64,000 bases of DNA from NCBI RefSeq assembly GCF_019972115.1, contig NZ_BPFJ01000002.1:62001-126000 (forward strand), read 5' to 3'. A program made the translations under genes and the position numbers. Within the stretch, counting starts at the first letter, position 1; each line of letters opens with the position of its first letter. The notes beneath the pieces are model-generated. The model was not told where the DNA came from and did no database searches. It saw nothing but the letters and a program-made list of their open reading frames with translations. This DNA is from Sulfurovum sp. TSL6. Lineage in GTDB: Bacteria > Campylobacterota > Campylobacteria > Campylobacterales > Sulfurovaceae. Shown here piece after piece: positions 7,919 to 17,877 of the stretch.

Positions 7919-9162
7919 TTTTAACCTTATCCAAATAATCACTCCACCATTGCATCATCTTTTTTCTCTGCGGCAGATACTGAGCATGATTATATGCTGC
8001 TTTAACTCTATTACTTTCTTTGTGAGCTAACTGTCTCTCAATAATATCACTATGATAACCATGTTTTTCAATTTTACCATGTAATATAGTCGAAAACATA
8101 GCTCTGAAAGAGTGAGGATTCATCTTATCTTTATAGCCAAGTCTTTTCATTGCAGATGAAAGTGTATTATCAGACATAGGTCTATCTTTATGTAATGGAC
8201 TAGGAAATAGATATGAGCCATCCCCAGTGAACTTTTTTAGTTCTTTAATAATTTTCATTGTCTGTTTTGTGAGAGGTACAATATGAGGCTGTAATTCATT
8301 AGTACCTTTATATGTAACTTTAATTTTCATCTTTTTCCCAGGTATGATCCACTCAGAATTTTCAAAGTCTATCTCCTTCCATTCTGCTACTCTTATATTT
8401 CCTGGTCTAGATGCAAGATGAGGAAGTAGTCTTAAAGCATATTTTGTAGAAATATCACCTTTGTAATCATCAATCACATCTAATAGAATCTTTATCTCTT
8501 TTTCATCAAGTATAACAGGATAATGTTTTTCATCTGGTTGTTTAAAAACACTCTTCTTATCAATATCCTGTAAAATATTATAGGGAATTTTATCATTTGC
8601 TGCAGCATATCTGAATACTTCATTGCAAAGTGAAAATACTCTCTTTGAAATTTCAAGTGTACCATTTGCTTCTATTAATCTAATAAGTTCAATAATATCA
8701 GCTCTAGCAATACTTTTTATAGGAACGTTTTTTAAAGATGGATATATGCCTTTCCAGCCTACGTCTCTGCATATCTTTATAATCATCTGAGATTTTTGTT
8801 TTATGCTCAAGAAAGTCTTCGGCTATTTTACTAAAGGTATCTGCTTTGTTAATCTCTTTTGTAATACGTACTTTTTTATTTTCTTGTTTTTCTTGCGAGG
8901 GATCTATTCCACTTTTAATAAGTTGACGCAAACGTTCACGTTCTGTTCTTGCTTTTGCAAGTGTTATATCTGGATACTTGCCTATAGAATATGTTTTTTC
9001 TTTTTGGGAAACTGGTGAAATATACTTAAGTCTCCAAAGTTTACCACCAGCGGTATTTATCCAAAGGAATAGACCTTCTCCGTCAAATAGCTTGTATCCC
9101 TTCTCTTTAGGCTTTGCTTTCTTTATCTCAGTATCTGTTAGGGGTAATGTTCTTCTTGCCAT
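7902..9162 (-). pseudogene. P4-type tyrosine integrase, interrupted by a frameshift
   Basis: The N-terminal part (9162 down to about 8745) is the DUF4102 arm-binding domain: LPLTDTEIKKAKPKEKGYKLFDGEGL, then YSIGKYPDITLAKARTERERLRQLIKSGIDP. Reading then runs into a stop 14 codons later. The rest continues in another frame as YPSLKNVPIKSIARADIIELI and the catalytic domain, with RLLPHLASRPGNIRVAEW (first Arg), HSFRAMFSTIL (His-x-x-Arg) and AAYNHAQYL (Tyr). The join falls at a CATATATCC run near 8744-8750, where one base gained or lost restores a normal integrase of about 420 residues. This is either an inactivating mutation or a sequence error. An AAAGGA site precedes the ATG at 9162. Confidence 0.8.
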
Positions 9163-9226
9163 AGGGGTATTTCCTTTCATACTTGGGGGTACTTTTCTTA
9201 TTTAAGCCCCAAAAATGCCCCTAAAA
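9140..9226. repeat. right arm-type integrase repeats (GGGGTA)
   Basis: GGGGTA occurs at 9141-9146, 9164-9169 and 9186-9191, the last two 22 bases apart, followed by two GCCCC copies (9206-9210, 9217-9221) in the other orientation. The set lies across the start of the integrase and between it and the tRNA, where arm-type sites are expected. The pair at 4205-4222 is the matching left set in opposite orientation. Their position across the integrase start also suggests autoregulation by integrase binding (inference). Confidence 0.5.
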
Positions 9227-9345
9227 GTCCTAGATTCTATTAAATTACATTAGACTGTATTAGACAAAATAATGGGGATATAGTGTACATTGTATCGTAT
9301 TTTAGGGCTTTATTAGATTATATGAGATTATTTTATATTGAAGAA

Positions 9346-9420
9346 TGGCTCCGGCACGAGGATTCGAACCTCGGACCAAATGATTAACAGTCATCTACTC
9401 TACCGCTGAGCTATGCCGGA
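9346..9420 (-). tRNA. tRNA-Asn(GTT)
   Basis: Read on the minus strand the gene begins TCCGGCATAGCTCAG, has the anticodon loop CTGTTAATC (anticodon GTT), the T arm GAGGTTCGAATCCTC and ends TGCCGGAGCCA. The seven-base acceptor stem pairs perfectly and the CCA end is encoded. Its 3' end faces the integrase, and it served as the integration target of the element to its left; the tRNA itself is intact. Confidence 0.97.
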
Positions 9421-9496
9421 ACAATGATTGAAATAAGCGAGTGCTTGTTTCGTGGGTGAGATTATAGTAAAAAAGTTTTTTAAAGTCAAGGATATT

Positions 9497-10408
9497 TTAG
9501 GCTTTTTTGTAAAATTCTACGCCATTTGTTGAAACACGCTTTATTTTGTCTTTTCGTAGAAGATTTTGTACCCTGTTTTGACTCTCTTCATCAAAAAGTG
9601 CTTCGATGTCTTCTGCGGTCAAAGGACGTTTCGATAAAGTCTCCAATATTTCTTCATCACTGTAGCTGGAAGCCGATATCTCTGCTTTTTTTCGCGAGGC
9701 TATGTAGACAGGTAACGAACTGTCAAAAAGATGGCTGATCTCCAGCAGTTTTTCATAGCTTACAGGCTTTACATCAAATGCAGGCGGTCTGTCTATGGTG
9801 CCTATGTCTATACGTGTGGGTTGCAGTTTCAGCAGGTATTCGTCGAGTTTGGCTATCTCTTCTTCGGAGTCATTGAGTGTTTTGACGATGAGTATCTCTA
9901 TGACAAGGGGACCATCATATCTGCTTTTGAACGCTAACATCCCTGCTTTGATCTTCTCAACCTCTATACCCTTATGGGAACGGTCAAGTTTTTGCAAGCA
10001 TTTTTGGGTGGCACAGTCTAGAGATAGTTTCACTTCATCCAGTTTCAAAAGCGCATCCTGTACCTTCACATCATCGATGTTGGCTGCATTGGAAAGGATG
10101 AGCGTCTTGGTGGGACCTTTAAAACTGTTGATCTCATCTATGAGTTCTGAGAGATACGGGTAGAGTGTGGGTTCACCGTTGGCCGTGAGCGTGATAAAGT
10201 CTATATCGCTATGCTCTTTCAGTGCAGTTATTAGTGCAGTGGTTACCTCTTCCACACTGACTACATCATCATAGGACTCCATCGTTTTAGCTGGGTCCAG
10301 TTCACAGTAGAGACAGTCAAAGTTGCACTGCTTTTTACCAGGACTCAAGTCAACCCCTAAGGATTTTCCAAAACGTCTGGAATGTATGGGACCAAATATA
10401 ATATTCAC
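9497..10408 (-). CDS. radical SAM protein of the COG0731 type with C-terminal winged helix
   Basis: A 303-residue radical S-adenosylmethionine enzyme. The [4Fe-4S] motif is C-N-F-D-C-L-Y-C near residue 28, followed by the SAM-binding TLTANGEPTLYP (GGE-like) strand and SLDCATQKCLQKLDR. The opening GPIHSRRFGKSLGVDLSP is characteristic of the COG0731 group, related to the TYW1 tRNA-modifying enzymes but shorter; the bacterial members have no established substrate that I know of. The last 60 residues (RPLTAEDIEALF to LLRKDKIKRV) form a winged-helix-like tail. It starts two bases after the HD hydrolase gene and ends the gyrA-asd-hemE operon. Confidence 0.82.
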   Translation of the reverse strand: MNIIFGPIHSRRFGKSLGVDLSPGKKQCNFDCLYCELDPAKTMESYDDVVSVEEVTTALITALKEHSDIDFITLTANGEPTLYPYLSELIDEINSFKGPTKTLILSNAANIDDVKVQDALLKLDEVKLSLDCATQKCLQKLDRSHKGIEVEKIKAGMLAFKSRYDGPLVIEILIVKTLNDSEEEIAKLDEYLLKLQPTRIDIGTIDRPPAFDVKPVSYEKLLEISHLFDSSLPVYIASRKKAEISASSYSDEEILETLSKRPLTAEDIEALFDEESQNRVQNLLRKDKIKRVSTNGVEFYKKA

Positions 10409-10410
10409 TG

Positions 10411-11778
10411 CTACCTCTTTCCCAGTAATCTTTCACTCTGTTTTTTCAACTTCTTTTCTAAAGAGGCTACGGTGTTCTTATCGACCAGTTTATCACGGTT
10501 TTCCAGTTTATACCCCAATGTTGCTTCAAACTTCAAGAGGGCGATCTTTTTATAGAGTTCAATGATCTTCAGGTTGGTCAATCCACCCAGAAAATTCCGC
10601 ATGAGACTCAACTTCTCTCTTTGATAAACTTCCTTGCTTAACTCACTGTTACGTAACGCTGTCAGCTTCTCTTTGTAGGTATTGCTGTCGATCAGCTCCA
10701 TGTCAAACTCTTTATTGATGAAGTAGTCTGCCACAGTCGTAAAATAATGGCTGAAAGGCTTTTTGATCTTTTGCACTTTTTTGGAACCCCAGAGATACTT
10801 TGCCGCGACTTTTTGGAACTCTTTTCTTAAAGCTTCTATCTCTGCATCCACAGGTACAAGTTTTCCGTCTTCTCGTAGTCTAAAGTTCCTGTTAAAAGCC
10901 ATGGAGATAGCGTTCATAGTATTTTGGAATTCCGTTTTAGCATTGCTTGAACGGTTCAGCAGTGCTATCAGCAGCTCTTTGATCTTCATCTTGTCATAGT
11001 GCACTCTCTCATAGCCGGGCACAGTGAGTGTTTTCAAATACACCAGTTTACGTATATCTTTCACCCGCACTTCACTCTTGATGGAACGCAGCAGTATCTC
11101 CTGCAGTTTTTCTTTGGTGTAAATGTTGAGCGAATCGATGATATCTGTCACGCGGTACCTGTTCTCATCCGCCAGGTCCATCGCTTGGCACAGGATTGTT
11201 TTGCCAGTAATATTTTGAATCGTGATGCCTTTGGATCCAAGATACTTCTCTTCCAAAGTAATGGCATCCAGCACATACTGTTTTAAATAAAGATACTCAG
11301 GATACTCTTCCAGTTCATGCACACGCTTGACCAAAGAAGCCAAAGCATACGCTCTTACATCTTCTGGAAGGTTATCATAAAATTCATACTTGAAGATACG
11401 TCTGAAGTTATTGAGGTTAGCGTTGAATCTGAGGGGTGTTGCAAAGGATTCAGAAGCTTTTTGCAGCATGCCGTCCAAGATAGTTTCTCCATCATGGCTG
11501 AATGCCGTATGACCGATGTCATGCAAAAGCCCTACGATCTTTCCTATCTTGAAAAAATTCAGGTCCACATTATTACCGAGTTGTCTACTCACATGACTCA
11601 GTATATACTCTGTGCTTAAGCCTACTTCAACAGAGTGGCTGTAGCGGTTTCGAATGCTGTCTTTGGTACGTTTAGAGAGATACATCGGGATATCTTTTAG
11701 ACGCACAAATACTTTGTGTCCTACGATCCCGAGTTCACATTCCTCAACTCCAATGTGATAATGTTCTCTCTTCATCAT
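10411..11778 (-). CDS. HD-domain dNTP triphosphohydrolase-like protein (dGTPase family)
   Basis: A 455-residue protein of the Dgt/SAMHD1 class. The metal-binding HD signature is complete: R-N-R-Y-S-H-S (His), GLLHDIGHTAFSHDGE (His-Asp), and ILCQAMDLADENRY, whose AMDLADE segment supplies the last Asp. Dgt enzymes split dNTPs to nucleosides and tripolyphosphate and control nucleotide pools; the substrate cannot be read from sequence. The C-terminal 200 residues are helical and charged. The start is one of two adjacent ATGs. It lies 13 bases downstream of hemE in the same operon. Confidence 0.8.
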   Translation of the reverse strand: MMKREHYHIGVEECELGIVGHKVFVRLKDIPMYLSKRTKDSIRNRYSHSVEVGLSTEYILSHVSRQLGNNVDLNFFKIGKIVGLLHDIGHTAFSHDGETILDGMLQKASESFATPLRFNANLNNFRRIFKYEFYDNLPEDVRAYALASLVKRVHELEEYPEYLYLKQYVLDAITLEEKYLGSKGITIQNITGKTILCQAMDLADENRYRVTDIIDSLNIYTKEKLQEILLRSIKSEVRVKDIRKLVYLKTLTVPGYERVHYDKMKIKELLIALLNRSSNAKTEFQNTMNAISMAFNRNFRLREDGKLVPVDAEIEALRKEFQKVAAKYLWGSKKVQKIKKPFSHYFTTVADYFINKEFDMELIDSNTYKEKLTALRNSELSKEVYQREKLSLMRNFLGGLTNLKIIELYKKIALLKFEATLGYKLENRDKLVDKNTVASLEKKLKKQSERLLGKR

Positions 11779-11791
11779 GCCCTTTCAGGGA

Positions 11792-12838
11792 TTACTTTTT
11801 ACTCACTCTCTGGCATTCACTGACAAAGTGTTTTGCATTTTCTACCGGAACGTCCGGAAGGATACCGTGTCCAAGATTAAAGATATGTCTTTTACCGTCC
11901 ATAGTCTCCTGGATCGATTCAACACACTTCGTTGTTGCCTCTTTAGAGTAGAGTCTGCATGGCTCCATATTTCCTTGAAGCACATACTTGTCACCCAGTT
12001 TCTCTTTAGCCAATGCCATAGGTGTTCCCCAGTCTACACCGAAGACATCAAAGTTTCCATACACCAGGCCACGCTCGATAAAGGCTGCCACACCTTTAGG
12101 GAACATGATCACAGGAATATGCGGATACTTCTCTTTCAGATACTCGGCGATCTCTACCATATATTTCCATGAGAACTCATCATAGTTACCAGGTTCGATA
12201 GCTGCTGCCCAGGAATCGAAGATCTGTACGACATCTACACCCGCTTGGATCTGTTTTTCCATATAGAGTTTGACGACATCCGTGACTTTTCTAAGGATAT
12301 TATGGAGAAGTTCAGGGTTTGAGTACATCATCTTCTTACAGATATTATAGGTTTTGGTTCCCTGTCCTTCTATCATATAGGTTGCCAAGGTCCAAGGCGC
12401 ACCGGTAAACCCGATCAGTGCTTTCTCATCGCCTCTTGCATCCAGCTGCTCTCTGAGCAGTGCAATCGTATCATAAACATAGGTCAACTTACTTGCCGCT
12501 TCTTCACCACCGATGAGTCTGTCCAGATCCTCTTGTGATGTAAGGGGGTCAGAGAATTTTGGTCCCTCTCCTTTTACAAAGCTCAAGTCCATTCCCATTT
12601 CGTCAGGAATCACCAGAATATCTGAAAATAAAATAGCCGCATCCACACCCACGATATCCAGTGGCTGGATCGTGACTTCTGCTGCTTTTTTAGGGTCATG
12701 ACACAAGTTAAGAAAGTTTCCTGCTTCCGCGCGTACTTTCATATACTCCGGCAAATAACGCCCTGCCTGTCTCATCATCCATACCGGTGTGTATGGTGTC
12801 TCTTTACCTAGACATGCGTCTACAAATATCTTTCCCAT
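11792..12838 (-). CDS. hemE: uroporphyrinogen decarboxylase
   Basis: A 348-residue enzyme that decarboxylates the four acetate side chains of uroporphyrinogen III to give coproporphyrinogen III. The N-terminal signature [15 protein letters not shown] contains the two substrate-binding arginines; [19 protein letters not shown] carries the essential Asp; [19 protein letters not shown] and the C-terminal [17 protein letters not shown] block are standard HemE. Its ATG overlaps the stop of the upstream membrane protein (TAATG). The uroporphyrinogen pool it draws on is also used by the cysG gene at 42570 for siroheme, and the pathway ends at hemH (56213). Confidence 0.95.
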   Translation of the reverse strand: MGKIFVDACLGKETPYTPVWMMRQAGRYLPEYMKVRAEAGNFLNLCHDPKKAAEVTIQPLDIVGVDAAILFSDILVIPDEMGMDLSFVKGEGPKFSDPLTSQEDLDRLIGGEEAASKLTYVYDTIALLREQLDARGDEKALIGFTGAPWTLATYMIEGQGTKTYNICKKMMYSNPELLHNILRKVTDVVKLYMEKQIQAGVDVVQIFDSWAAAIEPGNYDEFSWKYMVEIAEYLKEKYPHIPVIMFPKGVAAFIERGLVYGNFDVFGVDWGTPMALAKEKLGDKYVLQGNMEPCRLYSKEATTKCVESIQETMDGKRHIFNLGHGILPDVPVENAKHFVSECQRVSKK

Positions 12839-13347
12839 TAATGTTTACCTACTTTTCCTAAAAAATATAATCCTACAGCAAGTGCTGCAATAGACAGTGC
12901 AAAATACAGCATCTCTAACGGTGTTGCAAAACTGGTGTGTAAAACCCTTTGAAAGAAGTTCACGACAAGTACCATCACGATGACTTTGGCTATCTTGTCT
13001 TTAAGTTGATCCAGAGAGTCTATAGCAAGTAATTTAGATCCGTTCTTCCCGCTTGCCTCATCAATATCTGAGATGAAGAGCTCATACAGACCAAACGCAA
13101 AGATGAACATCACCACAGCGATCAGGTAGAGGTCTACCGCACCGATGATCCCTGCTACGATATCTTCATGGAAAGTATCAGGATGTGCACCAGTTGTGAT
13201 CACATGAAAGGTATGGGTTGCCACATGCCAAATATCAAGTGAAGCTACAGCAAAAAGTATCACCGCTCCGACTAAACCAAAAATAACAGCCAAAAGTACG
13301 ATAAATCTACTTCTCCAGATCACCCCTTCAAATAGTTTTTCCAACAT
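12838..13347 (-). CDS. YqhA/UPF0114 family membrane protein
   Basis: A 169-residue integral membrane protein, [25 protein letters not shown] at the start, with about four transmembrane helices and a cytoplasmic loop [27 protein letters not shown] before the third. The F-E-x-x-x-W-x-S-R-x-x-V-L-L-A-V opening and the L-x-I-x-S-L-D-Q-L-K-x-K motif are family hallmarks. Function is unknown in general. The ATG at 13347 is chosen because it overlaps the asd TAA by one base; longer upstream reading would enter asd. It bridges asd and hemE in an overlapping operon. Confidence 0.85.
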   Translation of the reverse strand: MLEKLFEGVIWRSRFIVLLAVIFGLVGAVILFAVASLDIWHVATHTFHVITTGAHPDTFHEDIVAGIIGAVDLYLIAVVMFIFAFGLYELFISDIDEASGKNGSKLLAIDSLDQLKDKIAKVIVMVLVVNFFQRVLHTSFATPLEMLYFALSIAALAVGLYFLGKVGKH

Positions 13348-14384
13348 TAGGCATTTTCCTCTAGTTTTATCCATTTTTGTGCGATTCTTACTGCATTGGT
13401 CGCAGCACCTACTCTGACCTGGTCTGCTACACCCCAAAGGTGTAAAATATTCTTCGCATAGATATCTTTTCTGATACGTCCTACATAGGTCTCATCTGTA
13501 TCTGTCGCAGTCAGAGGCATAGGATATTCATTTTTAGACATGTCATCTACTACGGTCACATTTTCAAAATCACCCAAAACTTCTCTTGCTTTCTCTACAT
13601 TCACATCGACACTCTCATCAAAAGTGATCGTGATGGATTCAGAGTGGCTTCTTAAAACCGGTACACGTACACATGTTGCAGAGACTGCAAAGTTGCTGTG
13701 CATGATCTTATTGGTCTCGTTGACCATTTTCATCTCTTCTTTCGTGTAACCGTTTTCCTGCGGTACATCAATATGAGGAATGACATTTAAGGCTATACGG
13801 TGGGCAAATGCTTCTACTTTTGCATCATCCAGTGTAAAGTTGAAGAAAGCCTGCATTTGTCGCACTAGCTCTTCCATCCCTGCTTTACCTGCTCCACTTA
13901 CTGCCTGATAGGTACTTACATCCACTCTTTTTATACCGTAAAAGTCATGAAGAGGCTTAAGAAGCTGTACCATTTGGATGGTAGAACAGTTAGGGTTAGC
14001 AATAATCCCTGATTGTTTCCAAAGTGCGATGTCTTCAGGATTGACTTCAGGCACCACAAGTGGTATATTTGGATCCATTCTGAAGTGAGAGGTATTGTCA
14101 ATGACCACTGCACCTGCTTCTACTGCATACTGTGCATAGTGTGCAGAAATACTCCCACCCGCTGAGAAGAACGCGATATCTATATCACGTCCATCAAATA
14201 CTTCTTCCGTCAACTCTTCTATCTTGTACTCATTCCCTTGAAACTCAATAGTGTCGCCTGCAGATTTAGCACTTGCCAAAGGCAATAGGTTTCCTACAGG
14301 AAATTTTACCTCTTCCAAGACTCTAAAAAGCTCTTCACCTACGGCACCGCTTGCACCGACTACTGCTACGTTATACTTTCTCAC
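13347..14384 (-). CDS. asd: aspartate-semialdehyde dehydrogenase
   Basis: A 345-residue NADPH enzyme that reduces aspartyl phosphate to aspartate semialdehyde for lysine/diaminopimelate, methionine and threonine synthesis. Visible motifs are the NADP loop VVGASGAVGEELFRVL, the catalytic cysteine in ANPNCSTIQMV (about residue 132), YQAVSGAGKAGMEEL, and the active-site His in VPVLRSHSESI. Length is normal for the Gram-positive/epsilon type of Asd. It begins one base after the gyrA stop, so it is transcribed with gyrA. Confidence 0.95.
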   Translation of the reverse strand: MRKYNVAVVGASGAVGEELFRVLEEVKFPVGNLLPLASAKSAGDTIEFQGNEYKIEELTEEVFDGRDIDIAFFSAGGSISAHYAQYAVEAGAVVIDNTSHFRMDPNIPLVVPEVNPEDIALWKQSGIIANPNCSTIQMVQLLKPLHDFYGIKRVDVSTYQAVSGAGKAGMEELVRQMQAFFNFTLDDAKVEAFAHRIALNVIPHIDVPQENGYTKEEMKMVNETNKIMHSNFAVSATCVRVPVLRSHSESITITFDESVDVNVEKAREVLGDFENVTVVDDMSKNEYPMPLTATDTDETYVGRIRKDIYAKNILHLWGVADQVRVGAATNAVRIAQKWIKLEENA

Positions 14385-14385
14385 G

Positions 14386-16878
14386 TTATTCTAATCCTAG
14401 TGTATTATCTGTTTCTTCACCATTGTCTTCATCTGGTGTCTCTGCTTTTTGACATTTTGCAATGCTTACCACTCTATCTTTTGCATCTACGTTGACGATC
14501 TTCACACCTGAAGTATTACGTCCTGCTTTACGGATGGTTTCCATGTCCACACGTATCATCTTACCGATACTAGTGAGACACATCAGATCTTTGTCTTCTT
14601 CTACAAATACGACACCCACAACATCACCCGTCTTAGGTGTAAGCTTCATAGAGATAACGCCTTTACCTGCACGGTTCTGTTCACGATATTCACTTGCAGT
14701 GGTACGTTTACCAAGACCTTTTTCACTCATCATAAGCAATTCATCATTCTCATCTTCTATGGTCGTAGCACCACAAACGTAGTCACCTGCTATCTTAAAT
14801 TTAATTGCAGTCACACCACGTGCCACTCTACCGATCTCTCTTGCATCTTCTACTTTAAATCTGATACAGAGACCTTTTTTCGTTGCAACAAAAAGCCATT
14901 TTGTATCTGGTTTGACGATCTTCGCTTCTACTAAAGCATCATCTTCATCCAAGTTGATCGCTCTTACACCGTTGCTTCTGATGTTCGAATACTCTGAGAG
15001 GTTTGTTCTCTTCACGATACCATTTTGGGTAAAGAATACCAATCCTTTATCCGCTTCAAAATCAGTGGTAGGGATGATCGCCATGATCTTCTCATCCTGC
15101 TGAAGATTGATAAGGTTCACTACTGCTTTACCTTTAGCTGTACGAGACCCCTCTGGGATACGATAGACTTTGAGCCAGTAGAGCTGCCCTCTGTCTGTTA
15201 CGAACATGAGTGTATCATGTGTATTTGACGTAAAGAACTTCTCGATAAAGTCATCATCATACGTAGTAACGGCGATCTTGCCTTTACCACCACGATGTTG
15301 CTTCTCATACTGCTTCACTGGTACACGTTTGATGTACCCACGGTGTGTGATGGTCACAACCATTGGCTCATTTGGAATAAGGTCTTCGATGTCTATATCA
15401 TCATAATCATCTACGATCTCTGTACGGCGTGGTGTTGTGTATTTATCACCTATCTCTACAAGCTCTTCACGGATGATCGCATTGATCTTCTCTTCACTCT
15501 TCAAGATCGCTTCAAGTTCTGCAATGAGTTTGAGCAATTCATTTAACTCATTCTCGATCTTCTCTATCTCAAGACCTGTAAGACGTCTAAGTCTCATCTC
15601 CAAGATAGCTTTTGCCTGAATCTCTGAAAGTTTGAAACGAGACATGAGGTTTTCTCTGGCTTCTACATCATCTGCAGAGGCACGGATGATCTTGATCACT
15701 TCATCGATGTTGTCCACAGCGATCTTGAGACCTTCCAAGATGTGTGCTCTTGCTCTTGCTTTTTCAAGATCAAAGATCGTTCTTCTGATCACCACTGTTT
15801 TTCTGTGTTTCAAGAAAAGGTCGAACAGTTCCATAAGATTAAAGACTTTTGGCTCTTTGTTCGCGATCGCTAGCATGATAATACCGAACGTCACTTGCAT
15901 CTGTGTACTTTTGAAAAGGTTGTTAAGAACGATCTCACTCATCGCATCACGCTTAAGCTCGATCACCACACGGATACCTTCTCTGTCAGATTCATCACGA
16001 AGTTCAGAGATACCTTCTATCTGTTTGTCACGCACAAGCTGTGCAATGTTTTCTATGAGTCTTGATTTATTGACCTGGAAAGGAAGTTCATCGATGATAA
16101 TGATCTCTTTAGAACCTTTTTGCTCTATATGCGTCTTCGCACGTACTTTGATACGTCCACGTCCTGTCGTATAAGCATCTGTAATACCTTTACGTCCAAA
16201 AATGATACCACCTGTTGGGAAGTCAGGCCCCTGTACGATCTTCATCATATCTTCTACTGTACAAGCCGGATTGTCTATACGTGATACAAGGGCATTGACA
16301 AGTTCATCCAATCTATGCGGAGGAATATTCGTAGCCATACCAACCGCGATACCGCTTGAACCGTTAAGAAGCAGGTTTGGTACACGTGAAGGGAGTACAT
16401 CAGGCTCTTGCATAGAGTCATCGTAGTTTGGTACAAAGTCAACCGTGTCTTTGTCAAGATCAGATAAAAGCTCTTCAGCGATCTTTGTCATACGTGCTTC
16501 AGTATATCTCATCGCTGCAGCGTTATCACCATCAACTGAACCGAAGTTTCCCTGGCCATCCACAAGCGGTGCCTGCATAGAGAAGTCTTGTGCCATACGT
16601 ACAAGTGCATCATACACTGAGGAGTCACCGTGCGGGTGATACTTACCGATTACATCACCGACGATACGTGCGGATTTTTTATAAGGACTTCTATGTGCAA
16701 GATGAAGATCATTCATCGCATAGAGGATCCTTCTATGTACAGGTTTCAACCCGTCTCTTGCATCTGGTAATGCTCTACCAATGATAACACTCATAGAGTA
16801 GTCAAGGTAACTTGACTTCATACTATCTTCGATTAACACTTGCCCGGTATTATTTTGCTCTTCAAACAGATCGCTCAT
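14386..16878 (-). CDS. gyrA: DNA gyrase subunit A
   Basis: An 830-residue type II topoisomerase subunit that cuts and rejoins DNA during negative supercoiling. The quinolone region reads [17 protein letters not shown] with Ser and Asp at the positions of E. coli Ser83 and Asp87, the susceptible state. The catalytic tyrosine is in AMRYTEARM near residue 125. The C-terminal beta-pinwheel has a GyrA box spelled QHRGGKG instead of the usual QRRGGKG. The start MSDLFEEQ at 16878 has a clear AAGGA ribosome site; 15 extra upstream codons do not look coding. The C-terminal tail is acidic. It is the first gene of a five- or six-gene minus-strand operon. Confidence 0.96.
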   Translation of the reverse strand: MSDLFEEQNNTGQVLIEDSMKSSYLDYSMSVIIGRALPDARDGLKPVHRRILYAMNDLHLAHRSPYKKSARIVGDVIGKYHPHGDSSVYDALVRMAQDFSMQAPLVDGQGNFGSVDGDNAAAMRYTEARMTKIAEELLSDLDKDTVDFVPNYDDSMQEPDVLPSRVPNLLLNGSSGIAVGMATNIPPHRLDELVNALVSRIDNPACTVEDMMKIVQGPDFPTGGIIFGRKGITDAYTTGRGRIKVRAKTHIEQKGSKEIIIIDELPFQVNKSRLIENIAQLVRDKQIEGISELRDESDREGIRVVIELKRDAMSEIVLNNLFKSTQMQVTFGIIMLAIANKEPKVFNLMELFDLFLKHRKTVVIRRTIFDLEKARARAHILEGLKIAVDNIDEVIKIIRASADDVEARENLMSRFKLSEIQAKAILEMRLRRLTGLEIEKIENELNELLKLIAELEAILKSEEKINAIIREELVEIGDKYTTPRRTEIVDDYDDIDIEDLIPNEPMVVTITHRGYIKRVPVKQYEKQHRGGKGKIAVTTYDDDFIEKFFTSNTHDTLMFVTDRGQLYWLKVYRIPEGSRTAKGKAVVNLINLQQDEKIMAIIPTTDFEADKGLVFFTQNGIVKRTNLSEYSNIRSNGVRAINLDEDDALVEAKIVKPDTKWLFVATKKGLCIRFKVEDAREIGRVARGVTAIKFKIAGDYVCGATTIEDENDELLMMSEKGLGKRTTASEYREQNRAGKGVISMKLTPKTGDVVGVVFVEEDKDLMCLTSIGKMIRVDMETIRKAGRNTSGVKIVNVDAKDRVVSIAKCQKAETPDEDNGEETDNTLGLE

Positions 16879-17046
16879 GCATTTCCTTATTGTGTAAAAA
16901 ATTGTTTTGATTGTATCCAACATCGGCTTAAATAAAAAGGCTAAAAAGCGCTTAAAATCGACGCTAGGTGTCTTAAAATGGATTTAACATAGTTTTAACA
17001 CTATATTCTATATAATGCAGGCTAAATTAACAGATGAGGAAAAATA

Positions 17047-17490
17047 GTGCCAATTGAACAACTAAAAGATATCGTAGATTATGGGATCATAGGATTACTC
17101 TTTTTCTTGAGTTTTATTACCTTTGCATTTGCGATCGAGAGAGTACTTTTCTACCGTGGGATCAAACTGACAGACTATAAAAATAAAACCGCTTTGGAAC
17201 TTGACATTTCAAAACGTTTGGCAACCATTGCCTCTATCGGTTCGAATGCACCCTATATAGGACTGCTTGGTACGGTACTTGCTATTATACTTACTTTTTA
17301 TATTATAGGTGATCAACAAGATACGATCAACCCTGGTGAGATCATGAAGCACTTGGCCCTCGCACTTAAAGCTACCGCAGCCGGCCTGGTTGTAGCGATC
17401 CCTGCAACTGTCATTTACAATGCACTGCTTACAAGAGTAGATACGATCTTGGCCCGATGGGAAATAGCACAGGATACGAACGCAGTATGA
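17047..17490 (+). CDS. exbB: TonB-system energiser ExbB (short form)
   Basis: A 147-residue inner-membrane proton-channel subunit with three transmembrane helices (residues about 12-32, 70-92 and 108-130). The conserved core SIGSNAPYIGLLGTVLAIILTFYIIG and HLALALKATAAGLVVAIPA are the two pore-lining segments of the ExbB/TolQ/MotA family. At under 150 residues it is the compact ExbB found in Campylobacterota, lacking the N-terminal extension of E. coli ExbB. The start is GTG with a GATGAGG ribosome site seven bases upstream. exbD follows with an ATGA overlap. TonB itself is not in the window. Confidence 0.9.
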   Translation: MPIEQLKDIVDYGIIGLLFFLSFITFAFAIERVLFYRGIKLTDYKNKTALELDISKRLATIASIGSNAPYIGLLGTVLAIILTFYIIGDQQDTINPGEIMKHLALALKATAAGLVVAIPATVIYNALLTRVDTILARWEIAQDTNAV

Positions 17491-17864
17491 GACGTGAACG
17501 CTTTGACAAAATGAATGTCGTTCCCTTCATCGACATTGTACTGGTACTGCTGGTCATCGTACTTGCCACAGCTACGTTTGTCACCAATCAAACGATCAAG
17601 GTAGATCTGCCAAGTGCCAGTTCTAAGAAAAGTGAAGAGAAAAAAAGCATCCATATCGCTGTAGATAAAGATGGAAAATACTTTTATGACAAAGAGGCTC
17701 TGAGCATTGAACTCATCGAAGAGAGACTGATGAAACTCGATCCTAAAAAAGACTTGGTCTCTTTGCATATGGACAAAGAGAGTGCATTCCAATACTTTGT
17801 GAGCATCATAGATATTCTCAAAAACAAAGGGTTTGAGAATATCTCTATTATTACGAAAAAATAA
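17487..17864 (+). CDS. exbD: biopolymer transport protein ExbD
   Basis: A 125-residue protein with one N-terminal transmembrane helix (IDIVLVLLVIVLATATFV) and a periplasmic domain. The FDKMNVVPFIDIVLVLLVI segment holds the membrane aspartate that couples proton flow in ExbD/TolR. The ATG at 17487 overlaps the exbB TGA by the ATGA arrangement; an upstream start inside exbB is less likely. With ExbB it energises TonB-dependent outer-membrane uptake. Confidence 0.9.
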   Translation: MRRERFDKMNVVPFIDIVLVLLVIVLATATFVTNQTIKVDLPSASSKKSEEKKSIHIAVDKDGKYFYDKEALSIELIEERLMKLDPKKDLVSLHMDKESAFQYFVSIIDILKNKGFENISIITKK

Positions 17865-17877
17865 TCAGGCCTATACC

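Larger units (their letters stand above)
4144..9365. mobile_element. 5.2-kb integrated element at tRNA-Asn (satellite-like island)
   Basis: This block lies between the tRNA-Asn gene and the sugar operon. Integrase is adjacent to the tRNA 3' end, and all genes read on the minus strand, away from the tRNA. Contents in transcription order are a P4-type integrase (frameshifted), a 392-residue unknown protein, an AlpA-type small DNA-binding protein, a Rha-family protein, a winged-helix RepO-like protein and two small unknown proteins. GGGGTA repeats are present at both ends in opposite orientation. There are no capsid, portal, tail or conjugation genes, so by size and content it resembles a phage satellite or a cryptic remnant. 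Exact boundaries are inferred. Confidence 0.7.

Noticed and set aside
8704-8810. Programmed frameshift in the integrase.
   Set aside because: There is no canonical slippery heptamer with a downstream structure at the join; mutation or sequence error is simpler.
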